From: Bdellovibrionales bacterium | GTDB taxonomy: Bacteria > Bdellovibrionota > UBA1018 > CAIMNF01 | Direction of reading: 5' to 3' | DNA length: 64,000 nucleotides | Assembly: GCA_947502835.1 (NCBI GenBank) | Contig: CANNBJ010000004.1 | Coordinates: 62,001 to 126,000, forward strand | In this document: positions 42,977 to 51,601 of the stretch, in pieces | How the letters are laid out: each line of letters begins with the position of its first letter | Position numbering within the stretch: the first letter of the stretch is position 1 | The notes under the pieces: generated by a model | Database searches by the model: none | What the model saw: the letters and a program-made list of their open reading frames with translations, nothing else | Told to the model about the DNA's origin: nothing | Made by a program: the position numbers and the translations under genes

Positions 42977-45900
42977 TCAGTTGGTGTCGATCGAATCTGC
43001 GGCTCCGGCAATTGCAGTGCACATTCCAATTCCCAAGTCCCTTGTGTTGATTCCTGCATTCGCACTCTTCAGATCATTGACCAAGACTCGAACTTCATTG
43101 AGTTCTGTTGCAGTCGCATTCCGTTGCCAGAACATGGTGGCAAATCTCTGGGTAACCTGGTCCTGCATGGTTTGACTGAAAGAGGAGGCGCTGACACCGA
43201 AGTTGTTCAGTCCTGTGATTTGATTGAAGCCCCTGGAGTTTGCATTTCCGGAGGCGATCTCGGTAACCATGAGCTTGCAATACTCGGCGGCCATCGCGAT
43301 GTACCCTCCGATCATGGGAGGCGAGACATCCAGCGGGTCACCATTTGCGGACAGGGAGAGGCGGGTATTGTTCGCGCCATTGCTCAAGGAAAGAATGTGG
43401 CCCTCGGTGGCCCGATCCAAGGCGTTTTCGAACTGTACGAAGTCGAGAATTCCGATCGTGCCTGAGGAGAGTGTCGACGTACCGCCTCCGCCCGAACCGC
43501 CGCTTTGTTGCTTCCATGCAGTGATCTGGGTGATCATCTCGTTGTAATAGGCTCCCTTTGATTGATGGTTTTCAGCCAGTTTTATCGCAAAAATCGACTG
43601 AGGGATGTTGTCCCAATTTGCCTTTGTTTTTGCCGTGGCAAAGGCGTTGTTCACATTCGGATCGGCGAAGTTGATTCCCGAGGAGTGGCAACCGGCACAT
43701 TGTTGGGTCACCAAGGGGTAGACCGTCGCTTGGAAGGCCGCCAGGGTCCAGGTGGCAGCGGCGGCATCGGTAATGGTGATGGTGTGAGTGGCCATGGCTC
43801 CGATGTTTGCGTTATTTCCTGCTGAAGGACTCAGGGTGAGGGTGAGAGTCTCATTGCCCTCAGAGATCGAGTCCGGCAAAATCGTGATGTCCAGGGTTTC
43901 AGAAGTGGATCCTTCCGGAATGACAAGCTCGGTGGATCCCGCCTGATGGTCAGACCCGAAGGAGGAACTTCCGCCCACGTTGTAGAGGACTCTTATGGTC
44001 TTTCCTGCGGCGGCACTCAAGGTGGCAGTGACGCTCGCTCGTCCCACGGATTCCGCAACGCTCTGCGAAGCAGAGCCCCAGCTTACAGTGGGAGAGGGGT
44101 CGTCATCGGTCACATTCAGGCGGGAAAGAGTGAGTCCTGCAGGAGTAGGAGTGGAAATACCGAAATTTCCAAAGCTGGTGCTTGAAGAGAAGCTGAGTCC
44201 GAGAAACTCGGGATCCTCGGAAAGCATATCGTTGATGATTCCAAGCGAGACGGCGCCATTGAGGCTGCCCGCTGGAAAGTTCACGGTGGAGTTGGAGAGC
44301 GTGTACTCGTTTGGCTTCAGGGATCCAAAGGGACTGTCATTGAGGATCCCTGCTTGAATGGTGCTGCTGAGGGCGATTGCGCTTAGTGATCCTAATTGCG
44401 CAGGAACGGAAATGCTTCCCGCACTTTCAGGATGGGTTTGTTCCGCCGATGTGAATTGAACTGTAGGAAGTGGATCATTTTCCAGAATGGTCAGGCTCAA
44501 CGAGGGAGCCCCGACGGTCGTGATGCCCGGGACCGTTCCAAGGCGCAGTCTGAGAAGTCGTCCCCCGCGGAATGTGCTGTCATCCACGAGATTGACTGTC
44601 AGGAGCCCCGAGGTGCTTCCAGCCGGAATCGTCACTGACGGGGTGGAGAGAAGAAAGTCTGTTCCGGTGACCGCATTGGTTTGGGACTCGATCGTCACAG
44701 GAATGGTCACAGCGGCAGCCTGAGGAGAACTCAAAACAACAGGCAGTTGAAGGGACGTGACACTTTCCGGAACTGATGCGCTGAGTGTGCTTGTCGAGCT
44801 CGAGGTGTAGCCCGGTACATTTCCCCAAGCGAGGTTCCCTGCCCCATCATTATCCCGAATGGAGATTGCGATCCTTGCGTTGTTGGTGGTGACTGAATCG
44901 GATCCTGACAGGGTGAGAAAGAGGAACTCTGTGGGCTCCGCGACCGTATCATCCGGCAGATTCAATGAAACCGAACCCTGGGTGGCGCCTGGATTGAATG
45001 TGATCGAGGTTGAGCCTAGCTGAAAGTCGGATCCGGAGGATGCATTCGAAGCTGTCGAGTCGACCCCCACTGAAAGGGTCACAGGTGACGTTCCTGGAAG
45101 TGGTCTGCTCAGAGTCACTTGAATGGCGGTGTTTGATGATCCCTCTGAAACACTGAGAGTTGACGGATTGAAAGATGCGATGGGAATTTCATCATCAAGC
45201 ATGTTCACCAAGAGCAGTTCCGGCAGCCCGATTGCGGCATTGAGGGGTTGGGCAAGCATGAAAAAGAGCCGGTTGAATCCGGTGCTCAGGGACGAGTTGT
45301 CGAGGATCGGGATGGTCTTCGTTGCAGTGGTGCTTCCTGCGGGGAATAAGAACTCCCCCGGTCCGATCCCGTAGTCGCCCCCTGCATTATCCCTGACAAA
45401 ATAGGGAACTCGCACCACCTGGGATGCAGGACCTGACAATTTCGCAGTCAACGTAAGTGATCCCGCATTCTCCATGATGGAGCGTTCAAAGGCGCCTCGA
45501 AAAGAATCAAATACATAGCCTGTCGTATCGAAGGTCACGACAGGAAGGGGGGTTGCGTCTGTCAGGGTGATCGTGGAGGTGTAGAGGCCCCGTTCAAGCC
45601 CCGCTCCCGAGGGAGTGCCCAAAGTCAGGATCACGCTCTCCGCAACCTCGGAAACAGAGTCATTCAAAAGTGAAAGAGTGACGCTCCCTTGAGTTGATCC
45701 CGCCGGGATGGAAATGCTGGTGGAGGAAAGTGTGAAGTCCGCACCTGAAGTGGCTGTTCCGGAAATGGAAACAGGTGCGGAAATGGCTGCAGTGGCAGCT
45801 GCATTCAAGGAGGCTTTGAGAGTGATCGAGTTCCCTTCGCTCGCACTTTGGTTCACCACTGTCCAGCCCAACCGAATCGCTGCAGGAGCCGCGTCGGAAA

Positions 45901-48382
45901 TGGTGAGAGTGTGTGTAGGGGTGCTCCCGAGAGACGCGTTGACCGGGGTGCCGAGAGTCAGGATGACTGTTTCGTTCGACTCTGAAATGCTGTCTTGTCC
46001 GATGAAAAAATTATAGGAGAGATTGGTTTGTCCCGGACCAAACGTCAGAGTTCCGCTCGCAGCCCCGTGATCCGATGGATTGGTCGAGGTCCCCGAAACA
46101 GTGAAAGGCACGCTTACAGGAATACTGCTCGGCGCACTCAGAACCGCATTCAAAGTGACGGTACCCACGGACTCGGAAACCGACATGCTGCTCGATGCCC
46201 AGGAGACACTCGGGATCGGATCATTGTCCGTAATCGAAATCGTATGGGCGTTGCCGCCGCTGATGGTGTACGAACCCATGCTCGAATTCTGGAGCGTCAC
46301 CACAATGGTTTCAGGGTTTTCACGAAGGACATCATCCGTGATCGGGATCGAAATGGTTCCAGAGCTTGCTCCCGGGGTAATGGTCAGAATCGTGGAAGAG
46401 CTGAGGTTCAAGGATGCGGAATAATCCACATCCAAAAGCGCACTCCCCGAAACCGAATATCCCACATAGAGAAGGGAGGATGCAGGTTGGCTCAGATTGA
46501 CCGTAATGTTGGCCGTACCGGCGCCTTCCGAAACAGTCGAGCTTGAAGTGGCAAGGCTGATGCTCGGGTTGGGAGAATCATTGTCCGCAATCGTAATCGT
46601 CATCACCGGATTGGTTCCGGGAGAGGTCCCCGCAGCCGACCCGAGTGTGAGGACGATGGTCTCGCTCGGCTCAATCGCAGTGTCATTCACGATCGTATAG
46701 GGAATGCTGGCTGTGGTTGCATTGGCGGGAATCACCACCGAGCCGGAGACAAGATTGTGATCGGCCGGATTGCTCGCGGTTCCGCTTACTGTATAGGCAA
46801 CCGTGGTGTTCTGGGGCAGTGCCTGGCTCAAGGTAACGGTGACGCTTCCCGAACCGGCGGATTCCGGAACGGTCACTGCCGCGCTAGAGAACTGGAGAAG
46901 GGGAAGCGTGTCGTTGTCGGTGATGCTCAAGGTATGTACCGTGGATGCGCCCAAAGTTGCGTTCACAGGGGCACTCAAGGAAAGAGACACGGTTCTTGCT
47001 GCTTGGAGTGTCGTATTGTCAATGATCGGAATCGCAACCGATCCGGTGAGACTCCCTGCCGGGATGTTCAATGTTCCGGTGGCCGCAGGAGCTGTGTAAT
47101 CGGTTCCCCGGACGGCAGTTCCACCGAAAGTGTAAGTGGCGCTTACGGGAAATGAGCTCGCCGAACCGAGGTTGGCGACGACGATGGCACTCCCGCCGTT
47201 TTCCGCAAAGGACTGTGCAGCAGTCTGCCAAGTGAGAACAGGGGGATTGTCATTGTCAGCAAGGGTGACGGTGGTGGAGCTCGGCATTCCGAGGGTCGCT
47301 GGACCAGTAGGCGTGCCGAGTGTGAGAATGATGGTCTCGTCCGGCTCATCACTGGTGTCATTCACAGGCGTCAGGGTTACGCTTGCACTGCTTGTTCCGG
47401 TGGCAAAGGAAAACCCCGTCGAGCTCATGGAATAATCAGCTCCCTGGCTCGCAGTTCCCGTGAGCGAAAAAGGCACAGTGATCGGAGCCGCGGCAGCCCC
47501 GCTCAAGTTCAGGGTAAGGGTCACGGCGCCCCCTCCCTCACTGGAGCTTTGGGTGGGGGCGGAGAATTGTGCCGTTCTCATGGTGAGAGCAACATCCTGA
47601 AGGGTGATGGTCAAAGCGTTGGGTGAGCCAACGGATGAGTTCGAGGGAGAGGACAGGGTAAAGATTGCGGTCTCCGGGCCCTCACTCAAGCCGTCCGCCA
47701 GGGGAGTGAAGGTGATGTTCTTGGTGGTCTCACCCGGAAGAAAGCTGAGTGTTGTCGCCGAAATGGAATAGTCCGCTCCCTCCGTTGCGGTCCCTGATGC
47801 GCTGACGGATGCTCCAACGGGCTTTCCACTGGGTGCACTCAAACTCACGGTGAGACTTGCAGGCGCGGCATTCTCCTGGAAGGCTTGGGTGCTCTGGGTA
47901 AAACGGATCAAAGGAGGAAGGTCATCATCCACAATCTGCAAAGTGACGGAGGTGTTCGATCCGAGTGTGGCGTTGGTGGGAGAACCGAGTGTGATCACGA
48001 GATCTTCTTGGTCCTCATCCAAGGGATCATTCAGGAGGTTGAAGGTGATGGACGTTCCTTGGCTTCCCACTGGAAGACTGATCGATCCTGAAACCAGATT
48101 GTGATCGGATGCACCTGCAGTCCCTGAAACGGTATAAGGGATCGAAATCGCCTGGGTTGCAAGAGAAGACAGAGTGACGGGAAGGATCACTGAATTTTGT
48201 GATTCCGGAAGGTTTGTGGCGATGCCTGTGCCGAATTGGACCGAGGGGGTGACGGATTCATAACCGGGATCGAATACGAGGGGACTCGACGGGTTCTTCT
48301 TGAGTGACAAACCGCAGGAACTCAGCACGAACAGGAACGCGAGAAGTGGAAAACTCTGTTGAGCAGTGTTGTGTTTCCGCAT
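42977..48382 (-). CDS. Cassette 1 gene B: giant Calx-beta lipoprotein with C-terminal CxxCH module
   Basis: At 1801 residues this is the largest protein in the window. A lipobox (LSSC) begins the mature chain. I count 13 Calx-beta repeats of about 105-125 residues, identified by end turns such as DDDLPPL, DNDNPPV, DNDTLPL, DNDPIPS, DDEIPIA and DDDPSPT. After them come QQCAGCHSSG (CxxCH at 1562-1566), a Ser/Gly linker and the same C-terminal domain as B' (GILDFVQFENALD, CKLMVTEIASG, VTQRFATMFWQRNATATEL). The rod would be over twice as long as that of B'. Ca2+ binding is inferred from the family. Transcribed 5 bp after A and 14 bp before C. Confidence 0.85.
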   Translation of the reverse strand: MRKHNTAQQSFPLLAFLFVLSSCGLSLKKNPSSPLVFDPGYESVTPSVQFGTGIATNLPESQNSVILPVTLSSLATQAISIPYTVSGTAGASDHNLVSGSISLPVGSQGTSITFNLLNDPLDEDQEDLVITLGSPTNATLGSNTSVTLQIVDDDLPPLIRFTQSTQAFQENAAPASLTVSLSAPSGKPVGASVSASGTATEGADYSISATTLSFLPGETTKNITFTPLADGLSEGPETAIFTLSSPSNSSVGSPNALTITLQDVALTMRTAQFSAPTQSSSEGGGAVTLTLNLSGAAAAPITVPFSLTGTASQGADYSMSSTGFSFATGTSSASVTLTPVNDTSDEPDETIILTLGTPTGPATLGMPSSTTVTLADNDNPPVLTWQTAAQSFAENGGSAIVVANLGSASSFPVSATYTFGGTAVRGTDYTAPAATGTLNIPAGSLTGSVAIPIIDNTTLQAARTVSLSLSAPVNATLGASTVHTLSITDNDTLPLLQFSSAAVTVPESAGSGSVTVTLSQALPQNTTVAYTVSGTASNPADHNLVSGSVVIPANATTASIPYTIVNDTAIEPSETIVLTLGSAAGTSPGTNPVMTITIADNDSPNPSISLATSSSTVSEGAGTANITVNLSQPASSLLYVGYSVSGSALLDVDYSASLNLSSSTILTITPGASSGTISIPITDDVLRENPETIVVTLQNSSMGSYTISGGNAHTISITDNDPIPSVSWASSSMSVSESVGTVTLNAVLSAPSSIPVSVPFTVSGTSTNPSDHGAASGTLTFGPGQTNLSYNFFIGQDSISESNETVILTLGTPVNASLGSTPTHTLTISDAAPAAIRLGWTVVNQSASEGNSITLKASLNAAATAAISAPVSISGTATSGADFTLSSTSISIPAGSTQGSVTLSLLNDSVSEVAESVILTLGTPSGAGLERGLYTSTITLTDATPLPVVTFDTTGYVFDSFRGAFERSIMENAGSLTLTAKLSGPASQVVRVPYFVRDNAGGDYGIGPGEFLFPAGSTTATKTIPILDNSSLSTGFNRLFFMLAQPLNAAIGLPELLLVNMLDDEIPIASFNPSTLSVSEGSSNTAIQVTLSRPLPGTSPVTLSVGVDSTASNASSGSDFQLGSTSITFNPGATQGSVSLNLPDDTVAEPTEFLFLTLSGSDSVTTNNARIAISIRDNDGAGNLAWGNVPGYTSSSTSTLSASVPESVTSLQLPVVLSSPQAAAVTIPVTIESQTNAVTGTDFLLSTPSVTIPAGSTSGLLTVNLVDDSTFRGGRLLRLRLGTVPGITTVGAPSLSLTILENDPLPTVQFTSAEQTHPESAGSISVPAQLGSLSAIALSSTIQAGILNDSPFGSLKPNEYTLSNSTVNFPAGSLNGAVSLGIINDMLSEDPEFLGLSFSSSTSFGNFGISTPTPAGLTLSRLNVTDDDPSPTVSWGSASQSVAESVGRASVTATLSAAAGKTIRVLYNVGGSSSFGSDHQAGSTELVIPEGSTSETLDITILPDSISEGNETLTLTLSPSAGNNANIGAMATHTITITDAAAATWTLAAFQATVYPLVTQQCAGCHSSGINFADPNVNNAFATAKTKANWDNIPQSIFAIKLAENHQSKGAYYNEMITQITAWKQQSGGSGGGGTSTLSSGTIGILDFVQFENALDRATEGHILSLSNGANNTRLSLSANGDPLDVSPPMIGGYIAMAAEYCKLMVTEIASGNANSRGFNQITGLNNFGVSASSFSQTMQDQVTQRFATMFWQRNATATELNEVRVLVNDLKSANAGINTRDLGIGMCTAIAGAADSIDTN

Positions 48383-48387
48383 GATCC

Positions 48388-49578
48388 TCAGTTCCCCACG
48401 CAGGCGGGCAGAATGGCCGCTTCTTCCGCCAAGGAGCGGATGTTGTAGTTGGATGCTTCGAATTTTTGCTGAAGTGCGCTGATGAGCGCCTTTTCAGGAT
48501 CTCCTGCAGCTTTGTTGCAGACCTTTCGAAAGACCCTCTTTGCAAAACATTTCGAGAAGGCAGAACTGTTTGCCACCATTTTCCCGAAGGAGGAAACCCC
48601 GTTTCCGCTCATGGCGCCCCGCCACCCGAGTGCTGCATTTTGATTGTCGGTGAAGAGGTTCACCCAGGAGTTGTCTCGGGTGACATAGCCATTTGGGAAC
48701 ACGGTTGCATTCTGACTGTACTTTGCTTGGATGGCGGAGCTGAATTGATACCCGTCGTTTGCGTCAAAATTGAAGTGCGCCCATGCGCCCGAGGCCGCGT
48801 CCATCGGGGCATGGCACCCTTTACAGGTGCTGCTGTAGGTCGCGGCGATTCCACCGGGGGCGCGATCCACGTCCCTTCTGACCCTGAAGTCGGATTGGCT
48901 CACATCGGCCATTTCCTGGATGGAAGTACAGAGGAACTCCCGGAACGTGTATTCGGTTGCCCTCCGGTTCGTTCCGGCAGTGAAATGCGCCAATGACCAA
49001 GCATAAGAGGTAAGAACTCCTGCAGAATCGGTAAGTCCAGGGCGCTGAGGACTCACTCGCGTCAGAAACCGCGCGAGATTTTTTCCCTCGAGTGCCGCGT
49101 AGTGTGTGTGGGATGTGATTCCATTGGTGAGATCGGATGAATAAGTGCAATCCGGAGTGGGGCATGCTTCACGAAAGGCAGGATCGGCGCTATTTCCCAC
49201 ATAGTTGAAGTTTTCATAGAGCAGCTCCCGCGCATCCCTTTGGTCTCGCGCAACTCCAATGAACATTGCGATGAAATCGTTCAAGGCCGCTCTCGGGGAT
49301 TCATCCCTGACGGAGAGGGGAGCGGCAATCTGTCGTACGGTCACATTGTAGAAGCCATCATCCAAGGTTGCGATCCGCGCGGCATCAAGCAACCGACCTT
49401 GGGTGATCAGGGCCTCCATCTGGGCCCGCCTCGGATCGTTTACGGGAAGGTTGTACCCGGCCAAGCGCAAAAACAGCCGGGATGCGACATCAGACGCTGC
49501 CGCATGGGCAGGAGGAGCCCCCCGTAAGACCAGCAGAGAAAAAGTCGCGAGGAAGAGGAGCTTCGATGTCTGTTTCAT
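48388..49578 (-). CDS. Cassette 1 gene A: exported CxxCH protein, DUF1588-like
   Basis: ATG 49578 begins a signal peptide (MKQTSKLLFLATFSLLVLRG, cut near AHAAAS); an upstream in-frame start at 49635 adds an unlikely cytoplasmic lead. The 396-residue chain aligns with A' over its length: LFLRLAGYNLPVNDPRRAQM, LNDFIAMFIG, RDQRDARELLYENFNYVGNS, GVLTSYAW, TNRRATEYTFREFLC, SQSDFRVRRDVDRAPGG and CKGCHAPMD (near residue 250). The CxxCH motif predicts one covalent heme c or, less likely, a zinc site. It heads cassette 1, with a putative control element 42-64 bp upstream. Function not known. Confidence 0.78.
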   Translation of the reverse strand: MKQTSKLLFLATFSLLVLRGAPPAHAAASDVASRLFLRLAGYNLPVNDPRRAQMEALITQGRLLDAARIATLDDGFYNVTVRQIAAPLSVRDESPRAALNDFIAMFIGVARDQRDARELLYENFNYVGNSADPAFREACPTPDCTYSSDLTNGITSHTHYAALEGKNLARFLTRVSPQRPGLTDSAGVLTSYAWSLAHFTAGTNRRATEYTFREFLCTSIQEMADVSQSDFRVRRDVDRAPGGIAATYSSTCKGCHAPMDAASGAWAHFNFDANDGYQFSSAIQAKYSQNATVFPNGYVTRDNSWVNLFTDNQNAALGWRGAMSGNGVSSFGKMVANSSAFSKCFAKRVFRKVCNKAAGDPEKALISALQQKFEASNYNIRSLAEEAAILPACVGN

Positions 49579-49619
49579 CTCACTAGAAGTGTATCGGCAA
49601 AAGATGAGGGAAAAAAAGA

Positions 49620-49642
49620 GTGTCGAAAAGGACACATGTGTC
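49620..49642 (-). promoter_or_regulatory. Conserved upstream element of cassette 1
   Basis: On the leftward strand this reads GACACAT, then GACAC starting 18 nt later, with TTTTC just before the second block, ending 42 nt ahead of the gene A start codon. This matches the arrangement before cassette 2 (18 nt, 40 nt). GACACATGTGTC at 49631-49642 is also a perfect 12-bp palindrome. Candidate activator or sigma-factor site shared by the two cassettes. Confidence 0.6.
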
Positions 49643-49700
49643 TTCCGGGACCCGCACTCGAAACTTCAAAGTCCGATCATGATTTTCAGGAAAAACGGGT

Positions 49701-50984
49701 TCAGGACGTAGCGACTTGATCGGAAAGGTATTTCTTGAGAGCCAGTTCTGCTGCCTCGGGTGGCATGCCGTATTTGAGTGCGATTTCGTTTGCGATGGTG
49801 CGAATGGATTTTCGGCCATCCACAAGCGAGCACACCTCTGCAAACACAAGACTCGTTTCTCCAATCTGCTTGAGCTTTGGAAGAGCGGGAACGGAGAGCG
49901 AGGAGTCCTTGATCCAATCCGGAAGACGCTCATGGGCTTTGGGGGCGGCACGGGATTGGACTTTTTTGGCATGGAACCAGAAGAGCGTTTCTCGCCGACT
50001 TCCGGAGGAATGAGGAGAACTGAGATAAGGCGTGTTCTTCCTTTCCCCGGAGTTCAGGATTTCAAATCCACTCTCGAGGAGCACCTCTTTGATCTCGTCA
50101 AAGGAAAAGCGAAGCGACGGATTGGCGTCCGAAAAACCGAGAGGTCCGAAGTTGATCCATTCTCCTTCGGATTCAAGAAGTGCATTCATCCGGGTTGCAA
50201 ATCGATCAAAGGATTCCGGGATCACGTCGATGAGCCAAGGGGTGATGATGAGATCGAAATCCCGAAAGGGGAGCGGCGAGTCCCGGGAAGAATTGGCGGG
50301 AATGGAAAGTACGCTTCCCAGCGCAAAGCGAAGGCCGGAACGAGCGGGCTCGGGTGCACGGCAGGGTTCGATTGCGGCAGCCGATTCAAGGGAGGAGGGG
50401 CTCAGGGGGAAATCCACCCACTCGAGCGTCGCCCCTTTGGCCATTTCATTCGCAAAAAGCGAGAGAAATGGATTGTGGTCGAGGGCCATGGTTTCTCGGA
50501 TCGGGAAGGTTTGGTGCAGATCATAGGGGAGGCGGCCGGCACCGGATCCGGGCACAAAGGCCCTCTTGAAACTCCGCTCGCCGAGAAGAGGCCTGAGAAG
50601 CTCAATCATCTGGTGATTCTCCGCATTCGCATGCGGACCCCAGTCCCGAAGAACATTCGAGGTGTAATTGACGAGGCCCTGTGAGCTTGGGATCTTTCCA
50701 CGCAGCGCGAGGGTCACATCATAGAGTTTCGAATCGAAGGGATAAAAGGATTTCAGGAGTTGGCGAACGGTCTCCCGCTGGCGGACATGAGCGGCACGCA
50801 AAAGGCCCAGGCGTTTTTTGGTGGAGGCGCGGATCGGAGTTCGTGTCAGTTCCAGATCCAAAATCGAGATTTTTGCTGCGATCTCGTTTTCAAATGCAGC
50901 AATCCGGTTTTGCCATCCGACCCGCTCGGCTTCGGCATCCTCGAAAATCCAGGGAACTCCGTTGATTTCCTTCGGTGCATTCAT
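49701..50984 (-). CDS. N2227/carnosine N-methyltransferase-like enzyme with C-terminal domain
   Basis: The core matches the N2227 family (carnosine N-methyltransferase type): LRDWGPHANAENHQMIELL, the SAM-binding strand AFVPGSGAGRLPYDL, and DLIITPWLIDVIP and WINFGPLGF later, with LPDWIKD near the end of the fold. The first 100 residues are helical. The last 70 residues (VFAEVCSLVDGRKSIRTIAN and on) look like a PqqD-like or winged-helix add-on not typical of the family. The reaction is SAM-dependent N-methylation; the substrate is unknown. ATGA overlap couples it to the upstream pyroglutamyl-peptidase-like gene in the ddl-topA operon. Confidence 0.75.
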   Translation of the reverse strand: MNAPKEINGVPWIFEDAEAERVGWQNRIAAFENEIAAKISILDLELTRTPIRASTKKRLGLLRAAHVRQRETVRQLLKSFYPFDSKLYDVTLALRGKIPSSQGLVNYTSNVLRDWGPHANAENHQMIELLRPLLGERSFKRAFVPGSGAGRLPYDLHQTFPIRETMALDHNPFLSLFANEMAKGATLEWVDFPLSPSSLESAAAIEPCRAPEPARSGLRFALGSVLSIPANSSRDSPLPFRDFDLIITPWLIDVIPESFDRFATRMNALLESEGEWINFGPLGFSDANPSLRFSFDEIKEVLLESGFEILNSGERKNTPYLSSPHSSGSRRETLFWFHAKKVQSRAAPKAHERLPDWIKDSSLSVPALPKLKQIGETSLVFAEVCSLVDGRKSIRTIANEIALKYGMPPEAAELALKKYLSDQVATS

Positions 50985-51589
50985 GGTTCGACTTTTTTCA
51001 TCCCGTTCACAATCACGGCAGCACAGACATCCGGGGTGAACATGCCGCCGGATCCGGTCTTGGGCACATGAATGAAACCAAATACCGGCGATCCCGGCAG
51101 TGCTTCACAAGTGCGGGCCATTCGGGCACACAGATGGTTGCAGATGAAATACCCGGGATTGTTCGAAGTCCGGATGCGCGAAAAAGCCTGAAAGGGGAAT
51201 CGGAGAGGAATTGCCGCATCGGCAGGAAGGTCCTCAAAGATTCTCTTGCCTGAGCGCGTGATGCCTCGATTGTCCGAAAGTTCCGCCACATCATCAAGAT
51301 TGTTGGCCTGGGTCTCGAGCTTGAACTCTTCGTGACCCTCGCCGAGGGAGAGGATGCCTTCGAGTGTGATCCCCCTTTGGGAGAGGGTCTTGATCGTGGC
51401 GCTCATGTGATCAAAGCAGCCATCATACTCGACGGGCAGGACTTCATAGTGAAATGTGTAGCACCATTCGGGACTTCCCGAATTTTCGGCTTCGAGTTTT
51501 TTGATCTCATCAAGAACCGATTTCGAGTTGTTCGTTTCCCGGCCTGCGAATGGTTCGAATGCAGTGATGAGCCAGTGGCGTTTGTCCAT
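50981..51589 (-). CDS. pcp: Pyroglutamyl-peptidase I-like protein (C15 family)
   Basis: C15 peptidases remove N-terminal pyroglutamate. The 202-residue chain has the family start LITAFEPFAGRETNNSK and the triad regions: Glu in SLGEGHEEF, Cys in FICNHLCARM (NNPGYFICN in place of the usual S-A-G-T-Y-V-C-N) and His in GFIHVP. The family GE-x-x-R and SAGTY signatures are altered, so activity on pyroglutamate is likely but not certain. It lies 12 bp after topA and overlaps the N2227 gene as ATGA. Confidence 0.75.
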   Translation of the reverse strand: MDKRHWLITAFEPFAGRETNNSKSVLDEIKKLEAENSGSPEWCYTFHYEVLPVEYDGCFDHMSATIKTLSQRGITLEGILSLGEGHEEFKLETQANNLDDVAELSDNRGITRSGKRIFEDLPADAAIPLRFPFQAFSRIRTSNNPGYFICNHLCARMARTCEALPGSPVFGFIHVPKTGSGGMFTPDVCAAVIVNGMKKVEP

Positions 51590-51601
51590 AAAACCCAGGA
51601 C

